Assembly: GCA_036638975.1 (NCBI GenBank)
Contig: JAVWJP010000004.1
Location: 1-64,000 of the forward strand
Length of the DNA stretch: 64,000 bases
DNA from: JAVWJP01 sp036638975
Lineage (GTDB): Bacteria > Bacillota > Clostridia > Oscillospirales > Ruminococcaceae
Direction of reading: 5' to 3'
A model generated the notes under the pieces. The model saw only the letters and a program-made list of their open reading frames with translations, was not told the origin of the DNA and did not search any database. Shown here one piece after another: positions 44,302-52,812 of this stretch (within the stretch, counting starts at the first letter, position 1; the number at the start of each line of letters is the position of its first letter). The position numbers and the translations under genes were made by a program.

Positions 44302-44341
44302 AAAACCGCCGCTGCACTTTAAAATGCGGCGGCGGTTTTTT
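44302..44341. terminator. Intrinsic terminator
   Basis: ACCGCCGC-type stem with GCGGCGGT (about 44302-44341), A-run before and T-run after; also serves the convergent small gene at 44343. Confidence 0.85.
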
Positions 44342-44342
44342 A

Positions 44343-44510
44343 TTACTTTTCTTTTTTATCGCAGTCCTTATTCTCACATAAAAAAACTGCTTCTTTGTTC
44401 GCATCTTCAATATACATTTTTTCTGTTTCGCACTGTATTTTTTGCAATTCTTCTATTGTATCCGTAATTTTATTAAAAAGCACCGCATACATTTTTTTAT
44501 AATCAGGCAT
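44343..44510 (-). CDS. Small hypothetical protein, paired with XRE regulator
   Basis: 55 residues, starting MPDYKKMYAVLFNKITDTIE and ending in a polar tail with CENKDCDKKEK. The start is ATG 44510, five bases after GAGGTGA; the in-frame start at 44543 is upstream of the SD. The helical N-terminus (amphipathic, about 1-35) looks like small proteins common in Clostridia that occur beside helix-turn-helix regulators. Its promoter lies inside the palindrome at 44535-44577. No function is assigned. Confidence 0.65.
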   Translation of the reverse strand: MPDYKKMYAVLFNKITDTIEELQKIQCETEKMYIEDANKEAVFLCENKDCDKKEK

Positions 44511-44530
44511 ATAAATCACCTCGCAGTGAC

Positions 44531-44559
44531 ATTTTACTACCAAACAATAGTATAGTCAA
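44531..44559 (-). promoter_or_regulatory. Promoter of the 55-residue protein gene, inside the palindrome
   Basis: Minus strand TTGACT (44559-44554), 17 bases, TAAAAT (44536-44531). The -35 is in the palindrome spacer and one whole arm fills the region between -35 and -10. Confidence 0.7.
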
Positions 44560-44577
44560 TACTATTGTTTGGTAGTA
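44535..44577. promoter_or_regulatory. 18-bp perfect inverted repeat, operator candidate
   Basis: TACTACCAAACAATAGTA (44535-44552), seven-base spacer, and its exact complement (44560-44577), between two divergent small genes. A protein dimer or tetramer site is likely; the XRE protein at 44607 is the obvious binder. Confidence 0.8.
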
Positions 44578-44606
44578 TCTTATTATTTAACTTGAGGTGA
44601 AGCTTT

Positions 44607-44825
44607 ATGTATTACCCAAGATTAAAAGATTTACGCGAAGACAAGGAGCTTATGCAAAAAGAAGTTGCAGCCATTTTAAAAATAGACCAACGAGTGTATA
44701 GCAATTATGAAACCGGCAGACGAGAAATCCCAACTAAATTTGTCGTTGTACTTGCCGCTTTTTATAACACGAGCACCGACTATATTTTAGGGGTAACCAA
44801 CAACCCTGCACCCTGCAAAAAATAA
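44607..44825 (+). CDS. XRE-family helix-turn-helix regulator
   Basis: 72 residues, almost entirely one HTH_3 domain: MYYPRLKDLREDKELMQKEVAAILKI then YSNYETGRREIPTKFVVVLAAFYNTSTDYILGVT. It would dimerise and bind the palindrome just upstream, repressing the divergent gene and possibly itself. SD GAGGTGA before ATG. A terminator follows at 44824-44864. Confidence 0.88.
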   Translation: MYYPRLKDLREDKELMQKEVAAILKIDQRVYSNYETGRREIPTKFVVVLAAFYNTSTDYILGVTNNPAPCKK

Positions 44826-44864
44826 ACCGCCGATAATCAATTTTTGAAATATCAGCGGTTTTTT
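44824..44864. terminator. Intrinsic terminator between XRE gene and typA
   Basis: Stem ACCGCCGAT / ATCAGCGGT (one mismatch) with A-run and T-run on the two sides; serves both convergent genes. Confidence 0.75.
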
Positions 44865-44865
44865 A

Positions 44866-46701
44866 TTACTTTTCTTTTTTGTTTGTAGCTTTCATTCTAA
44901 GGTTATTGTCGAGTATTTTTTTGCGCAAACGAATGCTTCTGGGGGTTACCTCCAGCAGCTCATCGTCGCCTATAAACTCCAGACTGTCCTCAAGGCTCAT
45001 GCGGCGCGGCGGAATAAGCTTTAAAGCATCGTCGTTGCCCGAAGAACGAGTGTTTGTCATTTGCTTCTTTTTGCACACGTTTACAGCCATATCGTCGCCC
45101 TTAGGGTTAGAGCCTATTACCATGCCCTCGTACACAGGCACACCCGCACCTATAAAGAGCACGCCGCGTTCCTGCGCATTGTACAAGCCGTATGTTATAG
45201 ACTCGCCGGACTCGAACACTATAAGAGAGCCGGAAGCACGGCTTGGTATGTCACCCTTGTAGGGCTGATAATCGTGAAACACCGCGCTCATAATACCCTC
45301 GCCGCGTGTATCCGTCATAAACTCGCTGCGGTAGCCAAAAAGCCCACGTGATGGTATAAGAAACTCTACCTTAAAGCGGCTGCCCACCTGCTGCATATGC
45401 GTAAGCTCGCCCTTGCGGCTGCCCATTTTCTCCATAACAGAGCCCAGCGATTCCTCGGGGACATCTATTACAAGTTCTTCTATAGGCTCATTCATTTTAC
45501 CTTCTATTTCTCTGTACAGCACCTTAGGCTTGCTTACTTGGAACTCGTAGCCCTCGCGACGCATTGTTTCAATTAAAATTGAAAGGTGCATCTCACCTCT
45601 GCCGCAGACATAAAAGCTGTCTGTATTTTCGGTTTCGGTTACTCTAAGCGAAACGTCCTTTAAAAGCTCGCGGAACAAGCGGTCGCGCAGCTGGCGTGAG
45701 GTAACAAACTTGCCCTCGCGCCCCGCAAACGGGCTGTCGTTTACAGAGAAGGTCATTTCTACAGTCGGCTCTGATATTTTAACAAACGGAAGCGGGTCTA
45801 CTATGCCCGATTGACATATGGTGTCACCTATCGTTATGTTTTCTATGCCGGAAAAACAAACTATATCGCCTATAGATGCCTCTATACAGGGTACTCGCTT
45901 TAAGCCCTCTATTTGATATATATTTGTTATTTTACTTTTAGAAACAGGGCGTTCCTTGTGGTAATCACAGATAGTAACCTCTTGGTTTTGCTTTAAAGAA
46001 CCGCTTTCTAGGCGCCCTATAGCTATTCTGCCGACATATTCGTTATAGTCTATAGACGAAACAAGCATTTGCAGCGGCTTTTCGGGGTCACCCTCAGGCG
46101 GCGCAATATGTTCCAAAATAGCATCGAACAGCGGTGTTAGGTCAGCACCCTCCGCGTCCGGGTCCATGTTTGGGTCGGTAGAAGCAGCGCCTGTCCTGCC
46201 GGAGCAATATATGGCAGGGCTGTCAAGCTGCTCCTCTGTGGCATCAAGCTCCAAAAGCAGCTCCAGCACTTCGTCGTAAACCTCGGCAGCGCGTGCACCT
46301 GGCTTGTCCACCTTGTTTACAACTATAATTATTCTGTGTCCCAAATCCAGCGCTTTTTGCAGCACAAAACGTGTCTGCGGCATTGGTCCCTCAAAGGCAT
46401 CAACCAAAAGCAAAACTCCGTTTACCATTTTTAAAACACGTTCTACCTCGCCGCCAAAGTCGGCGTGTCCGGGTGTATCTATAATATTTATTTTTACGCC
46501 CTTGTAATGAGCCGCCGTGTTCTTTGCAAGAATGGTTATGCCACGCTCGCGCTCAAGGTCGTTGTTATCCATCACTCTGTCGGCAACTACCTGGTTATCG
46601 CGGAACACACCGCCCTGCTTTAACATTTCGTCCACCAGTGTGGTCTTGCCGTGGTCAACGTGCGCTATAATAGCGACGTTGCGTAAATCTTCTCTAATCA
46701 A
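44866..46701 (-). CDS. typA: Ribosome-binding GTPase TypA/BipA
   Basis: 611 residues. G1 HVDHGKTT (14-21), G2 RERGITI, G3 DTPGHADF, G4 NKVDKPGA are all present, followed by EF-G-like domains III and V and the TypA-specific C-terminal domain (SRGLFGYRSEFMTDTRGEGIM; RRMSLEDSLEFIGDDELLEVTP). It helps 50S maturation and growth at low temperature. Start is TTG at 46701, with GAGGAG nine bases upstream. It has no neighbour in the same direction. Confidence 0.98.
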   Translation of the reverse strand: MIREDLRNVAIIAHVDHGKTTLVDEMLKQGGVFRDNQVVADRVMDNNDLERERGITILAKNTAAHYKGVKINIIDTPGHADFGGEVERVLKMVNGVLLLVDAFEGPMPQTRFVLQKALDLGHRIIIVVNKVDKPGARAAEVYDEVLELLLELDATEEQLDSPAIYCSGRTGAASTDPNMDPDAEGADLTPLFDAILEHIAPPEGDPEKPLQMLVSSIDYNEYVGRIAIGRLESGSLKQNQEVTICDYHKERPVSKSKITNIYQIEGLKRVPCIEASIGDIVCFSGIENITIGDTICQSGIVDPLPFVKISEPTVEMTFSVNDSPFAGREGKFVTSRQLRDRLFRELLKDVSLRVTETENTDSFYVCGRGEMHLSILIETMRREGYEFQVSKPKVLYREIEGKMNEPIEELVIDVPEESLGSVMEKMGSRKGELTHMQQVGSRFKVEFLIPSRGLFGYRSEFMTDTRGEGIMSAVFHDYQPYKGDIPSRASGSLIVFESGESITYGLYNAQERGVLFIGAGVPVYEGMVIGSNPKGDDMAVNVCKKKQMTNTRSSGNDDALKLIPPRRMSLEDSLEFIGDDELLEVTPRSIRLRKKILDNNLRMKATNKKEK

Positions 46702-46806
46702 ATTCGATTACTCCTCAATTCAGACTTCTGCGTTTTCTATTCATAACTTATATAATTATATTCTTTTTTTCGTCATTGTGCTACACTATGTTAAAAATAT
46801 CTTGTT

Positions 46807-46836
46807 TTGACTAAACAAAATGTATTTGTTTATTAT
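46807..46836 (+). promoter_or_regulatory. Promoter of the lipoprotein gene
   Basis: TTGACT (46807-46812), 18 bases, TATTAT (46831-46836). Confidence 0.55.
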
Positions 46837-46903
46837 GTTTTTGTGTACTTTTGTGCCGATTTGGTGTAAAATTACGGTAGTTCATATAAAAGGAGGCAAT
46901 ATC

Positions 46904-47635
46904 TTGTCTAAAAAAGCTATCAAAATATTTTTAACCGCAATACTCCTGCTTTGCCTCTGCTCGTGTAAGAGCTCTACTTCGCCCACTCAGAGAGTACCTG
47001 TCAGCGGAATTACCGGTTCAGAGGCATATACCAATTTTATTGATAATTTAGAATCGGGAAATCTGCGCAAAATACACTACAGCTTTCATTCTCTGTACGA
47101 ATTTTGCACGTCCGAAGCCACCGTCATTAAATTTAACACAAATGATGCCGGAAAGCGCGAGCTGCTTTACCGCCAAAGACACCCGTTTGTACTTTGGGAC
47201 TACCCCCCGTATGATTATTACGACGGCGACACATATTACTATAAATATAAAAACGACTGGTATATAGATGAATTTAACAAATACGAAAACGTCCAAAAGC
47301 AAGACTTTGTTGCTATAAAAGAAACTTTTTTTACCGGCAATGACGTGCTTTTTGATGTAATCTACCACGATGTAAACGGCTATAGTGCCGAAGCCACCGT
47401 GCAAAGCCACGACAAAACCATTTACTATGCTTTTAAAGCAAAGCTTAACCGCAATTTCCAGTTTAATTCCATCAAAATAACCGAGCACAGCTTTAACTAT
47501 GAAACAGGCAAGTTCGAGCCACTAGCCACAAGCCTTTATTATTATACCCATATAAACAAAGACATACCGGTTGCCGTACCAAAAGGGCTTGACATAAGCC
47601 AAGTTGAAAACAGCTATAACGAAATTACAAGCTAG
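46904..47635 (+). CDS. Lipoprotein of unknown function
   Basis: 243 residues. Start is TTG at 46904, seven bases after GGAGG; the frame reaches back to 46820 without an SD. Signal peptide KKAIKIFLTAILLLCLCSC with the lipobox cysteine at about residue 21. The mature part is rich in Tyr and Asp (PPYDYYDGDTYYYKYKNDWYIDEFNKYE) and looks like a beta-sheet extracellular domain. No known family is evident. Confidence 0.75.
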   Translation: MSKKAIKIFLTAILLLCLCSCKSSTSPTQRVPVSGITGSEAYTNFIDNLESGNLRKIHYSFHSLYEFCTSEATVIKFNTNDAGKRELLYRQRHPFVLWDYPPYDYYDGDTYYYKYKNDWYIDEFNKYENVQKQDFVAIKETFFTGNDVLFDVIYHDVNGYSAEATVQSHDKTIYYAFKAKLNRNFQFNSIKITEHSFNYETGKFEPLATSLYYYTHINKDIPVAVPKGLDISQVENSYNEITS

Positions 47636-47644
47636 TAGCTTTTG

Positions 47645-50191
47645 TCAGTTTTCGCCTATAGACAGCACCGTGTAGCCCGCCTCGGTCACAGCCGCTTTCA
47701 GTTTTTCGTCACTTATTTCTTCTTTGCTTGTCACAACAGCCATTTTAGCGTCCAGCTTAACAGCCGCGCCGCTTACCCCCGGCACTGCAACAAGCGCCTT
47801 TTCCACAGCCATTTTGCAGTGCTCACACATCATACCATCTACCGTTAATATCTTTGTCAATGTTTTATTCTCCTCTTTTTTTATTACTTCGCGGGGTTGC
47901 TCCTCCGCTGTAAATTTAGGGCGGAAAAGCTTTAGCCTAAGCGCATTTGTCACCACGCAAACAGACGAAAGGCTCATAGCCGCCGCGCCGAACATGGGGT
48001 TAAGCTTCCAACCGAGAATGCTGTAAAAAACACCCGCCGCAAGCGGTATGCCTATAGAATTGTAAAGAAGCGCCCAAAAAAGGTTTTGCTTTATATTTTT
48101 TATAACCGCCTTAGAAAGCTGTATTGCGCTTACAACGTCCAAAAGGTCGCTGTGCATAAGCACTATGTCTGCCGATTCTATTGCAACGTCTGTGCCCGCA
48201 CCTATAGCTATCCCAACATCTGCCCGTGCAAGCGCCGGCGCGTCATTTATTCCGTCACCGACCATAGCAACCTTTTTGCCCTCGCTTTGCAGACGGCGCA
48301 CCTCGCGCTCCTTGTCCTGCGGCAAAACCTCTGCTATAACCTGTGCGATACCCGCCTGCCGCTGCATTGCGGAGGCGGTTTTTTTGTTGTCACCTGTTAT
48401 CATCACAACATTTATGCCCATTGCGGTAAGCTCTCGCACAGCAGCACGGCTGCCCGCTTTTATTACGTCTGCGACAGCCAAAAGCCCCAAAAGCTTAGTG
48501 CCGTTTGCAAAATACAGCGGCGTTTTGCCGTCCTCCGCAAGCCTGTCCGCTTCGCCCTCAAGCGTACCCGTAGCAACGTTTTGCTCAAGCATAAAGGTTT
48601 TATTCCCCGCAAAATAAGTTGCACCGTCAATTACTCCGCGCAGCCCTCTGCCCTCTATTGCAGTAAAGTCTTGGGCGGCATTTGGCTCTTGCCCTGCTTC
48701 GCGTGCCGCATCAATTACAGCAAGTGCAAGCGGGTGCTCCGACGGTTTTTCAAGCGCTGCGGCAGCTGCCAAAACCTCGGCTTTGCTTACACCCTGTGCC
48801 GTAATTATATCTGTCACGCGCGGCTTGCCCTCGGTAACCGTGCCCGTCTTGTCAAGCACCACAGTGTCTATGCTGTGCGCGGTTTCAAGCGCCTCGGCAG
48901 ATTTTATAAGGATACCGTTTTCTGCACCCTTGCCTGTGCCCACCATAATAGCTGTGGGAGTTGCAAGCCCCAACGCACAGGGGCACGAAATCACAAGCAC
49001 CGCTATACCTATTGATATCGCAAACTCGCTTCCCGCCCCTAAAACAAGCCATATCAACACCGAAAGCAAGGCTATCCCCATTACTACAGGCACAAAAACA
49101 CCGCTTACTTTGTCGGCAAGCTTAGAAATAGGCGCTTTAGAAGCACCCGCCTCCTCCACCAGCTTTATAATCTGTGCAAGGGCTGTATCATCGCCAACCT
49201 TTGTGGCTCTTAGGGTAAAATATCCTGTTTTTGTTATGGTAGCACCCGTAACCCTGTCACCAATATGTTTTTCCACAGGCATACTTTCACCGGTAATCGC
49301 CGCTTCGTCAACAGCGGCACTGCCCTCGATGATAACGCCATCGACAGGTATGCTCTGCCCCTGCTTTACCACAACAAGGTCACCGACTAAAACATCTCCG
49401 ACAGGTACCTCGGTTTCTATGCCGTCACGCAAAACAACAGCCGTCTTTGGTGCTAAATTTACAAGCTTCGTTATAGCCTCTGAGGTTTTGCCCTTAGAGC
49501 GCGCCTCTAGGTACTTCCCGACAGTGATAAGCGTTAATATCATAGCTGAGGTTTCAAAATAAAGGTCCATCATAAAGCTGTGCACCATATGTGCGTCGCC
49601 GTGCCCCAGCCCCCAGCCTATTTTATATATTGCATATATTCCATATATAATAGCGGCGGCAGAGCCTATTGCTATAAGTGAATCCATATTTGGCGCGCGA
49701 TGCCACAGTGCTTTAAAGCCGACGCGAAAGTATTTTTGGTTGGCAAAAATAATGGGCAAACACAAAATAAACTGTGTAAACGCAAACACAAGCGCATTCT
49801 CACTGCCCAAAAAGACCTCAGGCAAAGGCCAGCCTGCCATATGCCCCATAGAGAGGTAAAACAACGGAAGCATAAAAACAACCGACACTATCAGCCGCAG
49901 CTTCATGCTTTTAAGCTCGTCACGCACCGCCTTAGGCGCCCCTGCCGTCTGTGTAGAGCTTTCAGCCGCTTTTGCACCGTACGGCTCTGCACCATAGCCC
50001 GCCGCCTGCACAGCCGATGTAATCTGCTGCGGCGTAAGCGCTTTGTCGTCATAGCTTACATTCATGCTGTTTGCAAGCAGGTTCACCGCCACGCCGTCTA
50101 CCCCCGCAAGCTTCGCCACAGCCTTTTCAACGTGTGCCGAGCACGCCGAGCACGTCATGCCCGTAACAATAAACTTTGTTTTTTGCTCCAT
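47645..50191 (-). CDS. copA: Copper-translocating P1B-type ATPase CopA
   Basis: 848 residues. N-terminal HMA domain with GMTCSAC (11-17); eight transmembrane segments; Cu site ISCPCALGLATPTA; phosphorylation site DKTGTVTEG; ATP-binding HP motif SEHPLA; hinge VGDGINDAPALA. A second HMA domain (GMMCEHC) is fused at the C-terminus after a KEENKTLTK linker, in place of a separate CopZ. Start ATG 50191 (MEQKTKFIVTG) after AAAGGA; the longer frame to 50275 is not used. It exports Cu(I). Upstream is a GTGTGTTACACAC palindrome (about 50262-50274). No csoR or copY lies nearby. Confidence 0.95.
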   Translation of the reverse strand: MEQKTKFIVTGMTCSACSAHVEKAVAKLAGVDGVAVNLLANSMNVSYDDKALTPQQITSAVQAAGYGAEPYGAKAAESSTQTAGAPKAVRDELKSMKLRLIVSVVFMLPLFYLSMGHMAGWPLPEVFLGSENALVFAFTQFILCLPIIFANQKYFRVGFKALWHRAPNMDSLIAIGSAAAIIYGIYAIYKIGWGLGHGDAHMVHSFMMDLYFETSAMILTLITVGKYLEARSKGKTSEAITKLVNLAPKTAVVLRDGIETEVPVGDVLVGDLVVVKQGQSIPVDGVIIEGSAAVDEAAITGESMPVEKHIGDRVTGATITKTGYFTLRATKVGDDTALAQIIKLVEEAGASKAPISKLADKVSGVFVPVVMGIALLSVLIWLVLGAGSEFAISIGIAVLVISCPCALGLATPTAIMVGTGKGAENGILIKSAEALETAHSIDTVVLDKTGTVTEGKPRVTDIITAQGVSKAEVLAAAAALEKPSEHPLALAVIDAAREAGQEPNAAQDFTAIEGRGLRGVIDGATYFAGNKTFMLEQNVATGTLEGEADRLAEDGKTPLYFANGTKLLGLLAVADVIKAGSRAAVRELTAMGINVVMITGDNKKTASAMQRQAGIAQVIAEVLPQDKEREVRRLQSEGKKVAMVGDGINDAPALARADVGIAIGAGTDVAIESADIVLMHSDLLDVVSAIQLSKAVIKNIKQNLFWALLYNSIGIPLAAGVFYSILGWKLNPMFGAAAMSLSSVCVVTNALRLKLFRPKFTAEEQPREVIKKEENKTLTKILTVDGMMCEHCKMAVEKALVAVPGVSGAAVKLDAKMAVVTSKEEISDEKLKAAVTEAGYTVLSIGEN

Positions 50192-50297
50192 TCTTTTTCC
50201 TTTCGTATAAGCCACACTAAAAAACCGACAATAAACCAACACAAATATAATATTCTTATATTGTGTGTAACACACGGCTTAGTTTTATTGTTTTAGT

Positions 50298-51677
50298 TTA
50301 AAACTCCAGCTTGCTTTCTATAAATGCCGCAAGCTCGGCTATAGGAAGGCGCTGCTGCTCCATGGTGTCGCGGTCGCGCACAGTAACACAGCCATCTGCT
50401 TCCGATTCAAAATCGTAGGTGATGCAAAAAGGAGTGCCTATTTCGTCCTGCCGGCGGTAGCGTTTACCTATAGAGCCCGAATCGTCGTAATCGAGCATAT
50501 ATTTTTTAGAAAGCTCGGTAAATATTTTTGTAGCGTTCTCGTTAAGCTTTTTAGAAAGCGGAAGAATGCACGCCTTGTACGGTGCAAGCGCGGGGTGCAG
50601 GTGCATTACTATGCGGGTATCCTTTTCGTCAACGGTTTCTTCGTCATATGCCTCGCACAAAAATGCAAGCACTACTCTGTCAGCGCCAAGCGACGGCTCT
50701 ACAACATACGGCACATACTTTTCGTTAGTTTCGCTGTCAAAATACTCCATGCTCTTGCCAGAGCATTTTTGGTGCTGCGTCAAGTCATAGTCTGTTCTGT
50801 CCGCTATACCCCACAGCTCACCCCAGCCAAAGGGGAAAACAAACTCGATATCTGTAGTTGCCTTTGAATAGAAAGAAAGCTCCTCTTTTTCGTGGTCGCG
50901 CAAGCGAATATTCTCGTCCTTTATGCCAAGAGAAAGCAGCCACTTGTGGCAAGTATCCTTCCAGTAATAGAACCAATCCAAATCCGTGCCCGGCTTACAG
51001 AAGAACTCAAGCTCCATCTGCTCAAATTCGCGTGTGCGAAAGGTAAAGTTCCCCGGAGTAATCTCGTTGCGGAAGCTTTTACCCACCTGTGCCACACCAA
51101 ACGGCACCTTGCGGCGGGTGGTACGCTGGACATTCATAAAGTTTACAAATATACCCTGAGCAGTTTCGGGGCGCAGATAAATCTCGTTTTTACTGTCCTC
51201 TGTTATGCCCTGAAAGGTTTTAAACATAAGGTTAAAGTTGCGGATATCCGTAAAGTTTCTGCTTCCGCAATCGGGACATTTTACAGCTTTTTCAGCAACA
51301 AAAGCCTGCATACGCTCAAAATCCCAGCCCTCCGGCGAAACGCCTGTCTGCTCCTCTATAAGCTTGTCCGCGCGGTGGCGTGTTTTACAGTCCTTACAGT
51401 CCATCAAAGGGTCTGAAAAACCCCCAACATGGCCGGACGCAACCCACACCTGCGGGTTCATAAGGATAGCGCAGTCCAACCCGACATTATAGGGGTTTTC
51501 CTGCACAAATTTCTTCCACCAAGCCTTTTTAACGTTGTTTTTAAATTCCACTCCCAATGGCCCGTAATCCCATGTGTTTGAAAGCCCCCCGTAAATCTCC
51601 GAGCCCGCGTACACATAGCCCCTGCCCTTGCAAAGTGCAACAATTTTATCCATCGTTTTTTCCGAATTTTTAAGCAT
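50298..51677 (-). CDS. glyS: Glycine--tRNA ligase, single-chain class II
   Basis: 459 residues, the dimeric alpha2 type (not the bacterial alpha2-beta2). MDKIVALCKGRGYVYAGSEIYGG is the start; motif 2 is RNEITPGNFTFRTREFEQMELEFF; the C-terminal anticodon-binding domain has LDYDDSGSIGKRYRRQDEIGTPFCITYD. Zinc-like cysteines occur in DCKDCKTRH and CPDCGS. Start ATG 51677 six bases after GGAGG. Own promoter at 51733-51761; copA follows after 106 bases. Confidence 0.98.
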   Translation of the reverse strand: MLKNSEKTMDKIVALCKGRGYVYAGSEIYGGLSNTWDYGPLGVEFKNNVKKAWWKKFVQENPYNVGLDCAILMNPQVWVASGHVGGFSDPLMDCKDCKTRHRADKLIEEQTGVSPEGWDFERMQAFVAEKAVKCPDCGSRNFTDIRNFNLMFKTFQGITEDSKNEIYLRPETAQGIFVNFMNVQRTTRRKVPFGVAQVGKSFRNEITPGNFTFRTREFEQMELEFFCKPGTDLDWFYYWKDTCHKWLLSLGIKDENIRLRDHEKEELSFYSKATTDIEFVFPFGWGELWGIADRTDYDLTQHQKCSGKSMEYFDSETNEKYVPYVVEPSLGADRVVLAFLCEAYDEETVDEKDTRIVMHLHPALAPYKACILPLSKKLNENATKIFTELSKKYMLDYDDSGSIGKRYRRQDEIGTPFCITYDFESEADGCVTVRDRDTMEQQRLPIAELAAFIESKLEF

Positions 51678-51732
51678 TGCCTGCCTCCGTCCCGCCGCAA
51701 AGCGACGTCATAATAATACTTCATACTGTTCT

Positions 51733-51761
51733 ATTTTAAATGTGCAGACAGTATAAGTCAA
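51733..51761 (-). promoter_or_regulatory. Promoter of glyS
   Basis: Minus strand TTGACT (51761-51756), 17 bases, TAAAAT (51738-51733), 56 bases before ATG. The leader is too short for a T-box. Confidence 0.75.
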
Positions 51762-51811
51762 GCAAAAAAAGCCATTCACAATCTTTTTTAAAAAAATCTT
51801 TGTATTATCAG

Positions 51812-51840
51812 TTGACATTTGCATTAAAGTATACTATAAT
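51812..51840 (+). promoter_or_regulatory. Consensus sigma-A promoter of the tRNA cluster
   Basis: TTGACA (51812-51817), 17 bases, TATAAT (51835-51840): a perfect match, as expected for a strong stable-RNA promoter. About 105 bases of leader precede tRNA-Pro. Confidence 0.92.
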
Positions 51841-51952
51841 AACTCTTGCACTGTTAATTATGTAGTTTGTGTCAATTGCGCAAGTTTAGTCAGGGTGTAG
51901 TGGCAAAAACCTTTTGATGCAAACAGGTACAGCCTAATCCTCGGTGCAACGA

Positions 51953-52029
51953 CGAGGCGTAGCTCAGTTTGGTAGAGTGCTTGGTTTGGGACCAAGATGC
52001 CGCAGGTTCAAGTCCTGTCGCCTCGACCA
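51953..52029 (+). tRNA. tRNA-Pro (TGG)
   Basis: Acceptor CGAGGCG pairs with CGCCTCG, D-arm, anticodon loop TTTGGGA giving anticodon TGG, T-arm GGTTCAAGTCC, and encoded CCA. All arms fold. Confidence 0.97.
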
Positions 52030-52115
52030 GTTACCCTACCTTTAGCTTAGCTGAAAACAGGATAACTTTTAGCGCGTACAATTTAATATGCGTATTCGGT
52101 TTTATTATTAAAAAT

Positions 52116-52191
52116 GCTGGTGTAGCTCAGTTGGTAGAGCAGCTGATTTGTAATCAGCAGGTCGAAGGTTCGAGTCCTTTTACCAGCTCCA
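52116..52191 (+). tRNA. tRNA-Thr (TGT)
   Basis: Acceptor GCTGGTG with TACCAGC (one G-U), anticodon stem GCTGA/TCAGC with loop TTTGTAA, anticodon TGT, T-loop GGTTCGAGTCC, CCA encoded. Confidence 0.97.
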
Positions 52192-52215
52192 TTTTTTTCA
52201 CTAAAAATCGAATAT

Positions 52216-52300
52216 GGGAGAGTTCCCGAGTGGCCAAAGGGGGCAGACTGTAAATCTGTTGCGTTTCGCTTCGATGGTCCGAATCCATCCTCTCCCACCA
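52216..52300 (+). tRNA. tRNA-Tyr (GTA)
   Basis: Acceptor GGGAGAG with CTCTCCC, anticodon loop CTGTAAA giving GTA, a long variable arm as expected for bacterial tRNA-Tyr, CCA encoded. A class II tRNA. Confidence 0.97.
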
Positions 52301-52336
52301 AAAGCAAATGCACCCAATTTTGGGTGCATTTGCTTT
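52301..52336 (+). terminator. Terminator of the tRNA cluster
   Basis: Perfect 16-bp stem AAAGCAAATGCACCCA (52301-52316) with its complement (52321-52336), loop ATTT, directly after the CCA of tRNA-Tyr. Confidence 0.92.
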
Positions 52337-52392
52337 TGTGGCTGAGAGGGTGAGATGAGGAAGAGCAGTGGAGCGGTGCATAGCAGCGCGAC

Positions 52393-52419
52393 ACAAAGGC
52401 TGCCTGTGGCAGGCTTTGT
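52393..52419. repeat. Hairpin of the CTGCCTGTGGCAG family
   Basis: ACAAAGGCTGCC, loop TGT, GGCAGGCTTTGT: a 12-bp stem with one mismatch. It shares core and loop with the hairpin at 56-82. Confidence 0.6.
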
Positions 52420-52436
52420 ACTGCGAGGACCGAATC

Positions 52437-52654
52437 CATCTCTTTGTCACATCATCTTTTACAACTAAATGCACAAGATAAGAAAAACCAAACCCATCTC
52501 TTTGTCACATCATCTTTTACAGCTAAATGCACAAGATGAGAAAAACCGAATCCACCTCTTTGTCATATCATCTTTTACAGCTAAATGCACAAGATGAGGA
52601 AAACCGAATCCATCTCTTTGTCATATCATCTTTTACAACTAAATGCACAAGATA
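52437..52654. repeat. 58-bp tandem repeat, about 3.75 copies
   Basis: Copies begin at 52437, 52495, 52553 and 52611 (period 58 throughout); the last is cut short at about 52654. Each begins CATCTC or CACCTC, includes ATCATCTTTTACA and CTAAATGCACAAGAT, and ends with CCGAATC-like bases. Copies differ at only a few positions. No coding potential is seen. Confidence 0.9.
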
Positions 52655-52657
52655 AAT

Positions 52658-52712
52658 AGCAGCAAAAAAGCGAAGTCAACCTAACTAAAGGCTGCCTTCG
52701 CTTTTATATACT
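52658..52712. repeat. 55-base copy left of the assembly gap
   Basis: Identical to 52813-52867, on the other side of the N run. It contains the stem GCGAAG / CTTCGC with flanking A and T runs. Probably one real sequence present twice because two contigs overlap. Confidence 0.9.
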
Positions 52713-52812
52713 NNNNNNNNNNNNNNNNNNNNNNNNNNNNNNNNNNNNNNNNNNNNNNNNNNNNNNNNNNNNNNNNNNNNNNNNNNNNNNNNNNNNNNNN
52801 NNNNNNNNNNNN
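52713..52812. other. Assembly gap (100 N)
   Basis: Exactly 100 N, the usual placeholder for a gap of unknown length. The identical 55-base flanks suggest the real gap may be nil. Confidence 0.98.

Noticed and set aside
48086..49562. Plus-strand ORFs within copA
   Set aside because: Overlap most of copA in antisense, no start signals, no family features.
51678..51732. T-box leader of glyS
   Set aside because: Only about 50 transcribed bases precede the gene, too short for a T-box, and no T-box core motif is seen.
52437..52654. CRISPR array
   Set aside because: Repeats are contiguous 58-mers with no unique spacers and no cas genes nearby.
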